DNA of 64,000 nucleotides from JAEYFP01 sp964579795 (GTDB lineage: Bacteria > Bacillota > Clostridia > Lachnospirales > Lachnospiraceae), in contig CAZOHM010000012.1 in assembly GCA_964579795.1 (NCBI GenBank), forward strand, positions 8,734 through 72,733. Reading direction: 5' to 3'. This document shows positions 34,751 through 42,985 of the stretch, piece after piece. Each line of letters starts with the position of its first letter. Position 1 is the stretch's first letter. Below the pieces are notes generated by a model. The model worked only from the letters and a program-made list of their open reading frames with translations. It had not been told where the DNA came from and ran no database searches. A program made the translations under genes and the position numbers.

Positions 34751-35608
34751 ATGATAAAGATTCTAAATGGTATTCACGAGACAGTCAGCTTTGAAGATGA
34801 TTCCGCTCTGATGCTTTATGACAATGTAGAATACGAGGAATATCCAATGCACTGGCATACACCGGTAGAAATTGTTATGCCTCTGGAAAATGACTATCAT
34901 ATTGAATGCAACGATATTCTCTTTCATTTACGTGTAGGCGATATTATTATCATTGCTCCCGGTGTCCTACACAGACTTTATGCTGAGCATGGCAGACGTA
35001 TTATTTTTCAGGCGGATATGAACTTATTAAATTCCTTTAAGGATTTTGAATCATTTTTTTCATTTATGCAGCCTGCAGCTGTGATTACGCCTGAGGACTT
35101 TCCGACAATTCACGATGACGCAGTCAAATTATTTATGGAAATTAAAAATGAATATTTCAGTAATGCACCTTTGCGTGAAGCTGCTATTTGTTCAAAGCTA
35201 CTTCAAATTCTTGTCATGGTAAGCCGTCTCTATACGTCCTTTCCTGACAAGTTCTCAGACATTAAACCAAATAAGCAGCAGGAGTATATCGAGACCTTCA
35301 TTAACGTGTGTGACTATATCAATCAGCACTGCACAGAAGATTTGACTTTGGAAGGGGTTGCAGACATGGCCGGCTTTTCAAAATATCATTTTAGCCGGTT
35401 ATTTAAAGAATTTTCAAACATCTCATTTTATAAGTATTTGAACAACAGACGGATTGCTTACGCAGAAAAACTGCTGCTTGACCCTGAAATCAATGTCATG
35501 GAAGCAGCAGTTCGTTCCGGTTTTAACAGTATTTCTGCTTTTATGCGTATGTTCAAAATAGTAAAGAACTGTACACCAACAGAATTTCGAAACATGTATA
35601 AGCTATAG
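34751..35608 (+). CDS. AraC-family transcriptional regulator with cupin domain
   Basis: A 285-residue regulator. The N-terminal cupin sugar-sensing domain (residues about 20-100) has HWHTPVEIVMPLE and IIIAPGVLHRLY; the C-terminal AraC double helix-turn-helix (about 185-285) has DLTLEGVADMAGFSKYHFSRLFKE and MEAAVRSGFNSISAFMRMFK. The start at 34751 has GAGG nearby, whereas the ATG at 34715 lacks a ribosome-binding site. Divergent from the sugar transporter operon and most likely its activator. It is followed on the opposite strand by a deacetylase gene, tail to tail. Confidence 0.92.
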   Translation: MIKILNGIHETVSFEDDSALMLYDNVEYEEYPMHWHTPVEIVMPLENDYHIECNDILFHLRVGDIIIIAPGVLHRLYAEHGRRIIFQADMNLLNSFKDFESFFSFMQPAAVITPEDFPTIHDDAVKLFMEIKNEYFSNAPLREAAICSKLLQILVMVSRLYTSFPDKFSDIKPNKQQEYIETFINVCDYINQHCTEDLTLEGVADMAGFSKYHFSRLFKEFSNISFYKYLNNRRIAYAEKLLLDPEINVMEAAVRSGFNSISAFMRMFKIVKNCTPTEFRNMYKL

Positions 35609-35613
35609 TATTT

Positions 35614-36417
35614 TCAAATCTTTTTCGTTTCTCCGGGGCAGACAGATATAATTCCTTTGTCTGTTTTCATAAATACTTCTACGGCGGACGGATTATAAAC
35701 ACAATCTCTGTCTGCTGTAGAAATCAATGAGCGATATGCAGTGACATAATCCTTAATTTCTATATTTGTCGCATACCAGACATCATCCAGGCCACTGATT
35801 GATTTGCAGAACTTATCCATCATATCCCATGTCTGCTCACGTTCAAATTCGAAGCTGTGCCCCCATACATAAAATAGCAGCAAATTCCGATATGGTGCCG
35901 GATGAAGGAAGTCCTCAATAATCGACAATGCCTTATTGTGATGACAGGACGGATGCCAGCGCATGAAATCCGTAGGTATCTGGAAGCCCATTGTATTCTC
36001 CACTGTACGTGAGTACTCCATTCCAAGCCGGGTAGCTGTTTCTATCAGCTGCTGCGAATACTCTCCATACGGATATGACATTCCACGTACAGGATAGCCT
36101 GCCAAACGCTCCAAACTACACTTATCCTCCCATATTTCTGACACTACCTGTTCCTTTGACAGCTGTGAAAAATATGGGTGTGTCACTCCATGACAGGAAA
36201 TCTCATGTCCTTCAAAAAGCTCCTCCAGCTCATCCGACAGCAAAAATTCATCTATTTCATTCCTCATACCCAATGTCCCAGAATTCAAATGAAATGTTGC
36301 CTTCAGCTTGTAACGGTCAAATAAATCCACGAGGCGTCGATCATATATCTGTCCATCATCATAACTTAATGTGAATGCCTTTTTCTTTCCTTGCGGAAAA
36401 CAAATTTCATAATTCAT
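35614..36417 (-). CDS. Polysaccharide deacetylase (NodB-type)
   Basis: A 267-residue protein with the NodB homology fold: TLSYDDGQIYD (catalytic and metal-binding Asp pair), HGVTHPYF (His-x3-His metal ligands), and SYPYGEYS. No signal peptide or membrane helix is seen, so it is probably cytoplasmic and may act on a small substrate rather than on peptidoglycan. The start at 36417 has GGAGA; an in-frame ATG at 36462 lies within the neighbouring gene's end. It lies downstream of the PPK2 gene on the same strand, 13 bases apart, so may be in its transcript. Confidence 0.88.
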   Translation of the reverse strand: MNYEICFPQGKKKAFTLSYDDGQIYDRRLVDLFDRYKLKATFHLNSGTLGMRNEIDEFLLSDELEELFEGHEISCHGVTHPYFSQLSKEQVVSEIWEDKCSLERLAGYPVRGMSYPYGEYSQQLIETATRLGMEYSRTVENTMGFQIPTDFMRWHPSCHHNKALSIIEDFLHPAPYRNLLLFYVWGHSFEFEREQTWDMMDKFCKSISGLDDVWYATNIEIKDYVTAYRSLISTADRDCVYNPSAVEVFMKTDKGIISVCPGETKKI

Positions 36418-36430
36418 TGTCTTATCTCCA

Positions 36431-37915
36431 TTATTTTTCTTTAAGTCTTGCCTCGATCGCATCTACAACCGTCTCAAGTACTTTGATTCTTGCATAGTAT
36501 TTATCATTTCCTTCTACAATAATCCACGGTGCATACGTAGTGGATGTCCGAATCAGCATCTCATCAACAGCCTGCTCATACAAATCCCACTTTTCTCTGT
36601 TTCTCCAGTCCTCATCTGTAATTTTCCATGTCTTATCCGGCGTATTCTGTCGCTCTGTAAATCTGCGTTTCTGTTCTTCTTTATCAATCTGCATCCAGAA
36701 CTTTAATACAACTGCTCCATGATTGTACAGCTGCTTTTCCATATCATTCATCTCTTTGTATGCCCGCTCCCAATCTCTCGTTGCACAAAATCCTTCTATT
36801 CTTTCTACCATGACTCTTCCATACCAAGTCCGGTCAAATATCGCTATATGACCATCCTTTGGCATCTTTGTCCAGAATCTCCACAAATAATGATGAACTT
36901 TTTCTATATCATTCGGTGCAGCAGTCGGATTTACTGTGTAGCCACGCGGATCCAATGCACCTGTCAAACGCTTTATGGCACCGCCTTTTCCGCCCGCATC
37001 CCAGCCTTCAAAAGCAAGTACTACAGGAATTCTCCTTGTATACAACTCATTATGAAGCTTTGATAATTTTTTCTGCAGCTTTTCAAGCTTTTCTGTATAT
37101 TCTTCCTTTGTCAGTGATTTTGATAAATCCACATGATTTAATGAGCTTGTAATGTAGGTGCCTTCTGTAAATTTCCCGAATACAATCGGCTTTTGAGCGT
37201 TAGCAAGCTCATTCAGCTTGTCTTTAAAACGCTGCTCTACTATTGACAGTACCTTGATTGCCGCATATTTCTCCTGCTCTGCCTCTACAATTGTCCATGG
37301 TGCATCACTCGTATCTGTCTTTTGCAGCATCATATCATGCAGCTGCAGAAATTTATCATAGTGACGGTTTCTGTCCAAATCTCCCTCGGAAACACGCCAG
37401 CTTGTCTCTTTATTACTAAGAAGCTCTTTAAATCTGCTCTTCTGCTCCTTTTCAGAAATATACATAAAAAACTTGATTAACAGTACACCATCATCCGTCA
37501 GGGCCTTCTCAAATGAATTGATTTCTTCATAAGAAGCATCCATATCCTTCTTTGGTGTTAAACCGTCATAACGGTCAATCAACACCTTTCTGTACCAGCT
37601 CCTGTCGTAAATTGCGATTCGACCCTTCTCAGGTATTTTCGTCCAGAAGCGCCAGAGAAATGGATGCATCTCTTCCTCCTCCGTCTCTTTGCCTGTTGCA
37701 AATACATCAAAACCTCTCGGATCCAGTGGAAGAATCAGCTTGTTGATTACCTCACCTTTTCCGGCGCCGCCAAGTCCTTCAAATACAATCATGACCGGTA
37801 CTTTCTTTTCACGAAGCTCTCTTTGCAGCTTGGCTAAGGATATCTCCAGTCCATCCTTTCTGCGCTTATATTCCTCTTTATCTAATTTTTTTGATAGATC
37901 AACTTTCTCCAGCAT
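36431..37915 (-). CDS. Two-domain PPK2 (polyphosphate:AMP phosphotransferase type)
   Basis: Two PPK2 modules in one 494-residue chain, typical of class II polyphosphate:AMP phosphotransferases that make ADP from AMP and polyphosphate. Domain one has Walker A FEGLGGAGKGE (about residues 45-55) and the lid motif YDRSWYRKVLIDR; domain two has FEGWDAGGKGGAIKR and FDRTWYGRVMVER. Domain one has a Gly in place of the usual Asp in the Walker A motif (GLGGAGKG versus GWDAGGKG), as in family members where only one half is catalytic. The start at 37915 follows GCGAGGT. Confidence 0.92.
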   Translation of the reverse strand: MLEKVDLSKKLDKEEYKRRKDGLEISLAKLQRELREKKVPVMIVFEGLGGAGKGEVINKLILPLDPRGFDVFATGKETEEEEMHPFLWRFWTKIPEKGRIAIYDRSWYRKVLIDRYDGLTPKKDMDASYEEINSFEKALTDDGVLLIKFFMYISEKEQKSRFKELLSNKETSWRVSEGDLDRNRHYDKFLQLHDMMLQKTDTSDAPWTIVEAEQEKYAAIKVLSIVEQRFKDKLNELANAQKPIVFGKFTEGTYITSSLNHVDLSKSLTKEEYTEKLEKLQKKLSKLHNELYTRRIPVVLAFEGWDAGGKGGAIKRLTGALDPRGYTVNPTAAPNDIEKVHHYLWRFWTKMPKDGHIAIFDRTWYGRVMVERIEGFCATRDWERAYKEMNDMEKQLYNHGAVVLKFWMQIDKEEQKRRFTERQNTPDKTWKITDEDWRNREKWDLYEQAVDEMLIRTSTTYAPWIIVEGNDKYYARIKVLETVVDAIEARLKEK

Positions 37916-37945
37916 AACCTTATACCTCGCTTTCTCCTGTAAAGT

Positions 37946-37979
37946 AAAAAACCTGTTATGTATAGTATAACAGGTTTTT
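37946..37979. terminator. Hairpin upstream of the PPK2 gene, probably a bidirectional terminator
   Basis: AAAACCTGTTAT and ATAACAGGTTTT form a perfect stem with A-run/T-run flanks on both strands. On the minus strand it would end transcripts reading through from the flavoprotein gene; no upstream gene on the plus strand seems to need it. Confidence 0.7.
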
Positions 37980-38011
37980 ACAAATATTAATATGATTTCA
38001 TCAAAATCACT

Positions 38012-38039
38012 TTGATTTTTCATGTTTTGTGTGTATAAT
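38012..38039 (+). promoter_or_regulatory. Promoter of the 36-residue peptide gene
   Basis: TTGATT (38012-38017), 16-base spacer, TATAAT (38034-38039), ending 51 bases before the ATG. Confidence 0.7.
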
Positions 38040-38090
38040 AAATGGCATAGAAAACAGAAGTATACACTTTCGTGTGAAGGGAGTTATAAT

Positions 38091-38201
38091 ATGATTTTAT
38101 TTGTTGGTATCGTATTTATTGTAATCATTGCTGCTGTTGTAATTGCAGCTGTTTCCGCTGTTATTTCAGCTGTTGCTGCCAGCGAGGATATAGAGGATTA
38201 A
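38091..38201 (+). CDS. 36-residue single-span membrane peptide
   Basis: A short frame with AAGGGAG eight bases before its ATG and a good promoter. The peptide begins MILFVGIVFIVIIAAVVIAA and ends with the acidic tail SEDIED, one long hydrophobic helix of about 28 residues. It is too short for standard gene finding. The stop overlaps the end of the convergent flavoprotein gene by four bases. Function unknown; membrane micropeptides may regulate a transporter, act as a toxin, or signal. No antitoxin RNA is visible. Confidence 0.65.
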   Translation: MILFVGIVFIVIIAAVVIAAVSAVISAVAASEDIED

Positions 38202-39703
38202 ACAAATTTTCTCTTTTCTTTTTTCATAAGTGCCTGCACCGCAAACTTTCCACTCGTAGCAGCAATAGGGAGTCCCCCGTTTAATTGCAGCCACTGACTG
38301 GATATCAGTACGTTGTTCAGCCCTTTTATTGTATTCTTCAGGTAAATGCTTTTACAGCCTTTCTGTCCAAAAAAGCTCATGTAAGCACCCTTATATGCGC
38401 TGCAGTACCGTTCGAAGGTTACGGGCGTATATGTTTCCAGAAAAACCAGTTTACCCTTTAGCTGAGGATATTTCTTTTCAATTCGTTCCTGTAGCTTTCC
38501 TGCTATTCTTTCTTTTTCTTTCTGATAGCTTTCCTTGTCCCGGTAAAGCTCTTTCCAATACAAATAATCCTCTTCATCCATTAATATATTACACTGTATG
38601 ACATGCTTTCCGCTCGGAAATAATGTTTCGTCGTAATCATATTTGCGGATTGCCATATAATGCTCTTCCTTTGTCGCAATATGAAATGGCTCACAATCAA
38701 ACATGACTGATCCCGACGGCACACCCTCATCTGCATCTGCTTCCACTCCAAATGCCGCATGAAACATTGTAATCGTCTTATATCCTTCGCTGCTTGAATA
38801 GCATGAGCACAGAGCTTTATCCATATATGTACTGTCCAACAGTCTGTGAAAGGTCACATCAGTGTCAGTAGCACAAATCACATAATCTGCTTTTATCAGC
38901 TTTCCATCTGCTATCTGAATACCAGTTGCAATATTGTTGCGGTCATGCTTTTGGGTTAGTATCTTATTTACTTCTGTGCATAAATGCAGCTTTCCTCCAA
39001 GCTTCTCATACTGCTTAACCATGCGCTCTACCATTCCGACAGACCCGCCCTGTGGCAATCCACCTGTCTGACTCGTCAAAAATGAACATGACACAATTAG
39101 CGTAAATGCCATATATTCTTTTGAAAAATATTTTGTCATCATTTCACGAACAAGTGGATTATGGAACCGATGAGTAATTTCTTCAACAGTCTCATTTCCA
39201 TACTCTTTTGTTACCTTTGCTATATCAGCCATACCCATTCCAAACTTCATATATTCAACAAAATTCATTTCGGCTATGGATTTTTCACATGGTATCTGCA
39301 TGCTCTCTGCACATTTGACCGCATCAAAAAATTTATTAATTTCCTCTGTATCCTCAGGAGCAGTTTCCAGAAATTCATTTCTTGCTTTTTCCAGATCAGA
39401 CCAGAAATGCAGCTGTTTTCCATCCTTGTCCAGCATATAGAAGTAAGGTTCAAAGTAGACCGGTATTTCATCAGACAGTACTCCAAGATCTCTCCATATC
39501 TGATTCATTTTGCTCTTTTTGTCAGATCCGATCAACCAGTGTATACAGTTGTCAATATGATATCCTTTCCTGTTCCAGCCGGTACATTCACCACCTGCAA
39601 CAGCATTCTTCTCAAATATCTCTGTTTCAAATCCATTTCTCTGAGCATAAATTCCTGCGGAAAGACCTGCTATTCCTCCACCAATAATTACAACCTTTTT
39701 CAT
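38198..39703 (-). CDS. NAD(P)/FAD-dependent oxidoreductase, phytoene desaturase-like
   Basis: A 501-residue flavoprotein of the CrtI/retinal desaturase type. The Rossmann ADP-binding motif is VIIGGGIAGLSAGIYAQRNG at residues 4-23, followed by EIFEKNAVAGGECTGW; near the C-terminus is WLQLNGGLPIAATSGKFAVQALM, the second FAD contact. Oxidoreductases of this type in Clostridia lack a carotenoid pathway, and no carotenoid gene is nearby, so substrate is unknown. The start at 39703 has GAGAGGAAATAC. Palindromes typical of a TetR-type operator lie upstream, though no regulator gene adjoins. Confidence 0.85.
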   Translation of the reverse strand: MKKVVIIGGGIAGLSAGIYAQRNGFETEIFEKNAVAGGECTGWNRKGYHIDNCIHWLIGSDKKSKMNQIWRDLGVLSDEIPVYFEPYFYMLDKDGKQLHFWSDLEKARNEFLETAPEDTEEINKFFDAVKCAESMQIPCEKSIAEMNFVEYMKFGMGMADIAKVTKEYGNETVEEITHRFHNPLVREMMTKYFSKEYMAFTLIVSCSFLTSQTGGLPQGGSVGMVERMVKQYEKLGGKLHLCTEVNKILTQKHDRNNIATGIQIADGKLIKADYVICATDTDVTFHRLLDSTYMDKALCSCYSSSEGYKTITMFHAAFGVEADADEGVPSGSVMFDCEPFHIATKEEHYMAIRKYDYDETLFPSGKHVIQCNILMDEEDYLYWKELYRDKESYQKEKERIAGKLQERIEKKYPQLKGKLVFLETYTPVTFERYCSAYKGAYMSFFGQKGCKSIYLKNTIKGLNNVLISSQWLQLNGGLPIAATSGKFAVQALMKKEKRKFV

Positions 39704-39764
39704 GTATTTCCTCTCTGTATCTGTTGAACATGTTTCTATTTGACATGTTTGATCGGACACACTT

Positions 39765-39825
39765 ATATTGAATATATTTTCATTGAATATATGTTCAATA
39801 TACTAAAAAAGCTGCTATATGTCAA
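39765..39825 (-). promoter_or_regulatory. Promoter and palindromic operators of the flavoprotein gene
   Basis: Minus-strand TTGACA (39820-39825), 17-base spacer, TATATT (39797-39802). The near-perfect palindrome TTGAATATATGTTCAA (39783-39798) covers the -10 end, and a related TTGAATATATTTTCA lies at 39768-39782. The -35 box lies inside the terminator loop of the preceding ALDH gene. Confidence 0.7.
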
Positions 39826-39833
39826 GCAGCTTT
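39808..39833 (-). terminator. Terminator of the MarR-ADH-ALDH operon
   Basis: Perfect stem AAAGCTGC/GCAGCTTT with a ten-base loop, followed on the minus strand by TTT. It lies shortly past the ALDH stop codon and contains the -35 box of the next promoter. Confidence 0.75.
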
Positions 39834-39842
39834 CCGGATGTC

Positions 39843-41222
39843 TTATTTTAAAAACATTTCAAGTAATTTTTGATTAAGAGATGTGTATGGCTGATACCGC
39901 ATAGGTAAATCAATCCATGTTTTTTTATCAACGACACTTCTTTCATGTGAAAATGTTCTAAATCCTTCTTTTCCATGATATGCGCCCATTCCACTTTCTC
40001 CGACTCCACCAAATGCCATATTGGATGTTGCCAAATGAATGATTGTATCGTTAATGCAGCCTCCTCCAAAATTACATGAAGCAAATATTCGTTTTACCTT
40101 TCTTTGATCTGAAGTAAACAGATACAGAGCAAGAGGATGTGCGTGAGCATTAACCTGTGAAATTACCTCGTCAATTTTCTCGAAAGTCAGTATCGGCATT
40201 AATGGACCAAAAATCTCTTCTTTCATAACTGCATCTTCCCATGTAATGTCTGTCATTACAGTCGGTTCAATACGAAGTGCTCCCTCATCCGTACGTCCGC
40301 CATAAACAATTTTATTCTGATTCATCAATGCTGCTAATCTTGTAAAATGCTTTTGATTGATGATTTTCCCATAATTCTCGTTGGCAAAAGCATCTTCCCC
40401 GAACTGTCTGATAATCTCCTTCTTAATTTCAGGAATCAATTTGTCGACAACTTTACTGTTGCAGTAAATATAATCAGGAGCAACGCAGGTCTGTCCGCAG
40501 TTTAAATATTTTCCAAATACTATTCTTCTTGCTGCAAGTCTGATATTTGCCGTTTCGTCGACAATACATGGACTTTTTCCACCAAGCTCCAATGTAACAG
40601 GTGTCAAGTGCTCAGCTGCTCTTCTCATTACCTCATGCCCAACTGCCTGACTTCCGGTAAAAAAGATGTAATCAAATTTTTCCTGCAGAAGACATGTATT
40701 CTCTTCACGTCCTCCGAGTATAACTACCACATGCTCTTCCTCAAAGCTGTCGGCAATGACTTTAGCCATTATGCTGCTTGTTGCAGGAGAATAGGCACTA
40801 GGCTTGACTACTACTGTATTACCTGCCGCAATAGCATCAATCAACGGATCCATTGTCAGCAAAAAAGGATAGTTCCACGGACTGATAATCAATACTGTCC
40901 CATAAGGTGCCGGGCTGACAAAGCTTCTGGACGCAAAATTCACAAGAGGTGTTGCAATTCTTTTTTCTCTGGCGAATCTGGGTGTATGCTTTATCATGTA
41001 TGACAGCTCGCTCAGCGTCAATCCAACCTCACACATATAGCTTTCCATTTCACCCTTGCCAAGATCCTGCTTCAGTGCCGCAATTATTTGTGCTCTATGC
41101 TTAATAATAGAATTTTGCAGCTTCCTTAATGCATGTATTCGTGCTGCAACACTCTGTGTACTGCCTTTTTCAAAATACTTTTTCTGTTTATTTAGAATCG
41201 CTTTGATTTGCTCGTCATTCAT
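39843..41222 (-). CDS. Aldehyde dehydrogenase
   Basis: An NAD(P)-dependent ALDH of 459 residues, the short class 3-like/CalB type. It has the cofactor motif SPWNYPFLL, catalytic Glu in LELGGKSP, and the catalytic Cys in NCGQTCVAPDY. The fold ends with FSHERSVVDKK as in class 3 enzymes. The start is an ATG inside a ribosome-binding stretch formed by the end of the ADH gene (AGGAAT). Third gene of the marR-adh-aldh operon, so the pair oxidises or interconverts an alcohol/aldehyde. Substrate is unknown. Confidence 0.93.
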   Translation of the reverse strand: MNDEQIKAILNKQKKYFEKGSTQSVAARIHALRKLQNSIIKHRAQIIAALKQDLGKGEMESYMCEVGLTLSELSYMIKHTPRFAREKRIATPLVNFASRSFVSPAPYGTVLIISPWNYPFLLTMDPLIDAIAAGNTVVVKPSAYSPATSSIMAKVIADSFEEEHVVVILGGREENTCLLQEKFDYIFFTGSQAVGHEVMRRAAEHLTPVTLELGGKSPCIVDETANIRLAARRIVFGKYLNCGQTCVAPDYIYCNSKVVDKLIPEIKKEIIRQFGEDAFANENYGKIINQKHFTRLAALMNQNKIVYGGRTDEGALRIEPTVMTDITWEDAVMKEEIFGPLMPILTFEKIDEVISQVNAHAHPLALYLFTSDQRKVKRIFASCNFGGGCINDTIIHLATSNMAFGGVGESGMGAYHGKEGFRTFSHERSVVDKKTWIDLPMRYQPYTSLNQKLLEMFLK

Positions 41223-41226
41223 ATTC

Positions 41227-42432
41227 CTATTTTACCTCCATTACATTATAGTACAGAACCTCCAGCTCCTTCGCATCCATAAGTTTTGGAACCGGATATA
41301 ATGGGTTTCCTTCTTTATCAGCGTATTTTGCCAGCTGCGGAATATCCGCTTCTACGATTTCCGGTATTACCTCCTTAATTTGTAAATCTGACTGCATCTG
41401 GCGAATGGAACTGATAAATTTTGCTGCACCTTCTTCATCAGTGTCATTTGCATCACATAAACCGACTACGTCTGCAAGCTTTCTAAGCTTATGCCATGCA
41501 GTACTTCCATACTCCTCCAATACGCTTGGTAAAAGCACAGCATTAGCCAATCCATGCGGTACATTGTATTTTCCGCCTAATGAATGAGCCACTGCATGCA
41601 CATATCCAACATACGACTTTGTGAATGCACTGCCTGCAAGATAAGCTGCATACAGCATTTTTTCACGAGCCAGCATATTATTACCATCGCTGTATGCAAA
41701 GCGTATATACTTATATATCAGCTGAATTGCTTTAATTGAGTCTTTACGAGTCCCAAAAGTCGTTGTTCTCCCTATATATGCTTCCACAGCATGTGTCAGT
41801 GCATCCATACCTGTCGTTGCTGTCAACATCGGCGGAAGTGTTCTTGTTACTTCTGGATCAAGCACAGCGTAGTGCGGAATTAATGGAAAATCGTTTATAG
41901 GATATTTATGTCTTGTTTCTGTGTCTGTAATAATTGCTGCCAGTGTAGTTTCACTTCCGGTCCCTGCTGTTGTTGGAATTGCAATCAAAAGCGGAAGTCT
42001 GTTATGTACCTTCAGAATCCCCTTTACCTGTTCAAGTGTTTTATTTGGCTTTGCAATACAGACTCCGACTGCCTTTGCACAATCAATCGAAGATCCTCCT
42101 CCAAATCCAATCAGCGCCTCGCAATGATTGTCAATATACAACGCCTTTGCCTCTTCAACATTCTGTGTTGTTGGATTAGCAACTGTCCCATCATATACTG
42201 TCAGTGTAATATTTCTTTCCTTTAGACAGTTTTCCAACGGTTTTGTGATTCCAAACCCTCGTACGCTCTTATCTGTGACAAGCAGTACAGAAGACACCTT
42301 TTTGTTCTCAAACAAATCCGGCAGCTCCTCCACACCATGTAAACGAATTGGCTTTCTGTATGGAAGTAAAGGCAAAGCAATTTTAAACCCGGTCTGAAAA
42401 ATTCTGCAGTAAACTTTTTTAATTGTATTCAT
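41227..42432 (-). CDS. Iron-containing alcohol dehydrogenase
   Basis: A 401-residue group III (iron) alcohol dehydrogenase. NAD(P)-site motif GFGGGSSIDCAKAVG, then PTTAGTGSETT, and metal ligands in GMDALTHAVEAY and HAVAHSLGGKYNVPHGLANA. The N-terminus carries about 30 extra basic/hydrophobic residues before the usual start. It lies three bases after the marR gene and four bases before the aldehyde dehydrogenase, so the three genes form an operon. Alcohol chain length cannot be told. Confidence 0.93.
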   Translation of the reverse strand: MNTIKKVYCRIFQTGFKIALPLLPYRKPIRLHGVEELPDLFENKKVSSVLLVTDKSVRGFGITKPLENCLKERNITLTVYDGTVANPTTQNVEEAKALYIDNHCEALIGFGGGSSIDCAKAVGVCIAKPNKTLEQVKGILKVHNRLPLLIAIPTTAGTGSETTLAAIITDTETRHKYPINDFPLIPHYAVLDPEVTRTLPPMLTATTGMDALTHAVEAYIGRTTTFGTRKDSIKAIQLIYKYIRFAYSDGNNMLAREKMLYAAYLAGSAFTKSYVGYVHAVAHSLGGKYNVPHGLANAVLLPSVLEEYGSTAWHKLRKLADVVGLCDANDTDEEGAAKFISSIRQMQSDLQIKEVIPEIVEADIPQLAKYADKEGNPLYPVPKLMDAKELEVLYYNVMEVK

Positions 42433-42435
42433 ATT

Positions 42436-42876
42436 CTATTCCTCACTTATCAGATATTTCTGAAGATTTCTTGAAATTTGAAGCAATGCTTTGTAAAAAG
42501 CGATTCTCTCGCTTTCTGACAGCTTTTCGCTCCCCGCAACAACTGCTTTTTCGACGATTTTACTGATTCTAATACTGACTTTCTGTCCTGCTTCTGTCAG
42601 CTTGACAGGTGCACGGTATTTCTGTGTGTTTTCAATCACTGCATATCCTCTTTGTGATAATTCTGCTACAGTCCTTGAAATTGCCGCCTTGTCCTCATCA
42701 CATAGCTCACTCAGCTCTGTCACTGTCAAGCCGTCTGGATGCTTGGCCATATGATATAAGCACATCAAATAGGAACCCTTCAAATCCAATTCTTCCATTT
42801 CACGTTTTTTAATACGATGCAGGTTTCTGTAAATCTGATTAATCGTTGTTACAAACAACTCAAATCTATCTTTCAT
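42436..42876 (-). CDS. MarR-family regulator of the ADH-ALDH operon
   Basis: A 146-residue winged-helix regulator: LTVTELSELCDEDKAAISRTVAELSQRGYAVIENTQKYRAPVKLTEAGQK. First gene of the operon with ADH and ALDH, three bases ahead of ADH. Two inverted copies of a 17-base motif flank and overlap its promoter, the expected site of autorepression that also controls the downstream enzymes. AAAGGAG precedes the ATG. Confidence 0.93.
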   Translation of the reverse strand: MKDRFELFVTTINQIYRNLHRIKKREMEELDLKGSYLMCLYHMAKHPDGLTVTELSELCDEDKAAISRTVAELSQRGYAVIENTQKYRAPVKLTEAGQKVSIRISKIVEKAVVAGSEKLSESERIAFYKALLQISRNLQKYLISEE

Positions 42877-42895
42877 ACGTACTCCTTTGAATTAC

Positions 42896-42955
42896 TTGTT
42901 GACAAATCAACATCTTGATAATAACAATCCGTTGTTGATTTGTCAACAACGGATT
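42896..42955 (-). promoter_or_regulatory. Promoter and inverted operators of the MarR-ADH-ALDH operon
   Basis: Minus-strand TTGACA (42941-42946), 17-base spacer, TATTAT (42918-42923). TTGTTGACAAATCAACA (42896-42912) recurs inverted at 42933-42949, so one copy covers the -35 box and one the transcription start. A further perfect 13-bp palindrome AATCCGTTGTTGA-N4-TCAACAACGGATT spans 42926-42955. Confidence 0.82.
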
Positions 42956-42985
42956 CATCTGTACATGTTTAATTCTCAGACTCAT

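Noticed and set aside
37946..37979. Hairpin before the PPK2 gene as a riboswitch or attenuator
   Set aside because: There are no conserved aptamer elements; A/T flanks on both strands and the position fit a bidirectional terminator.
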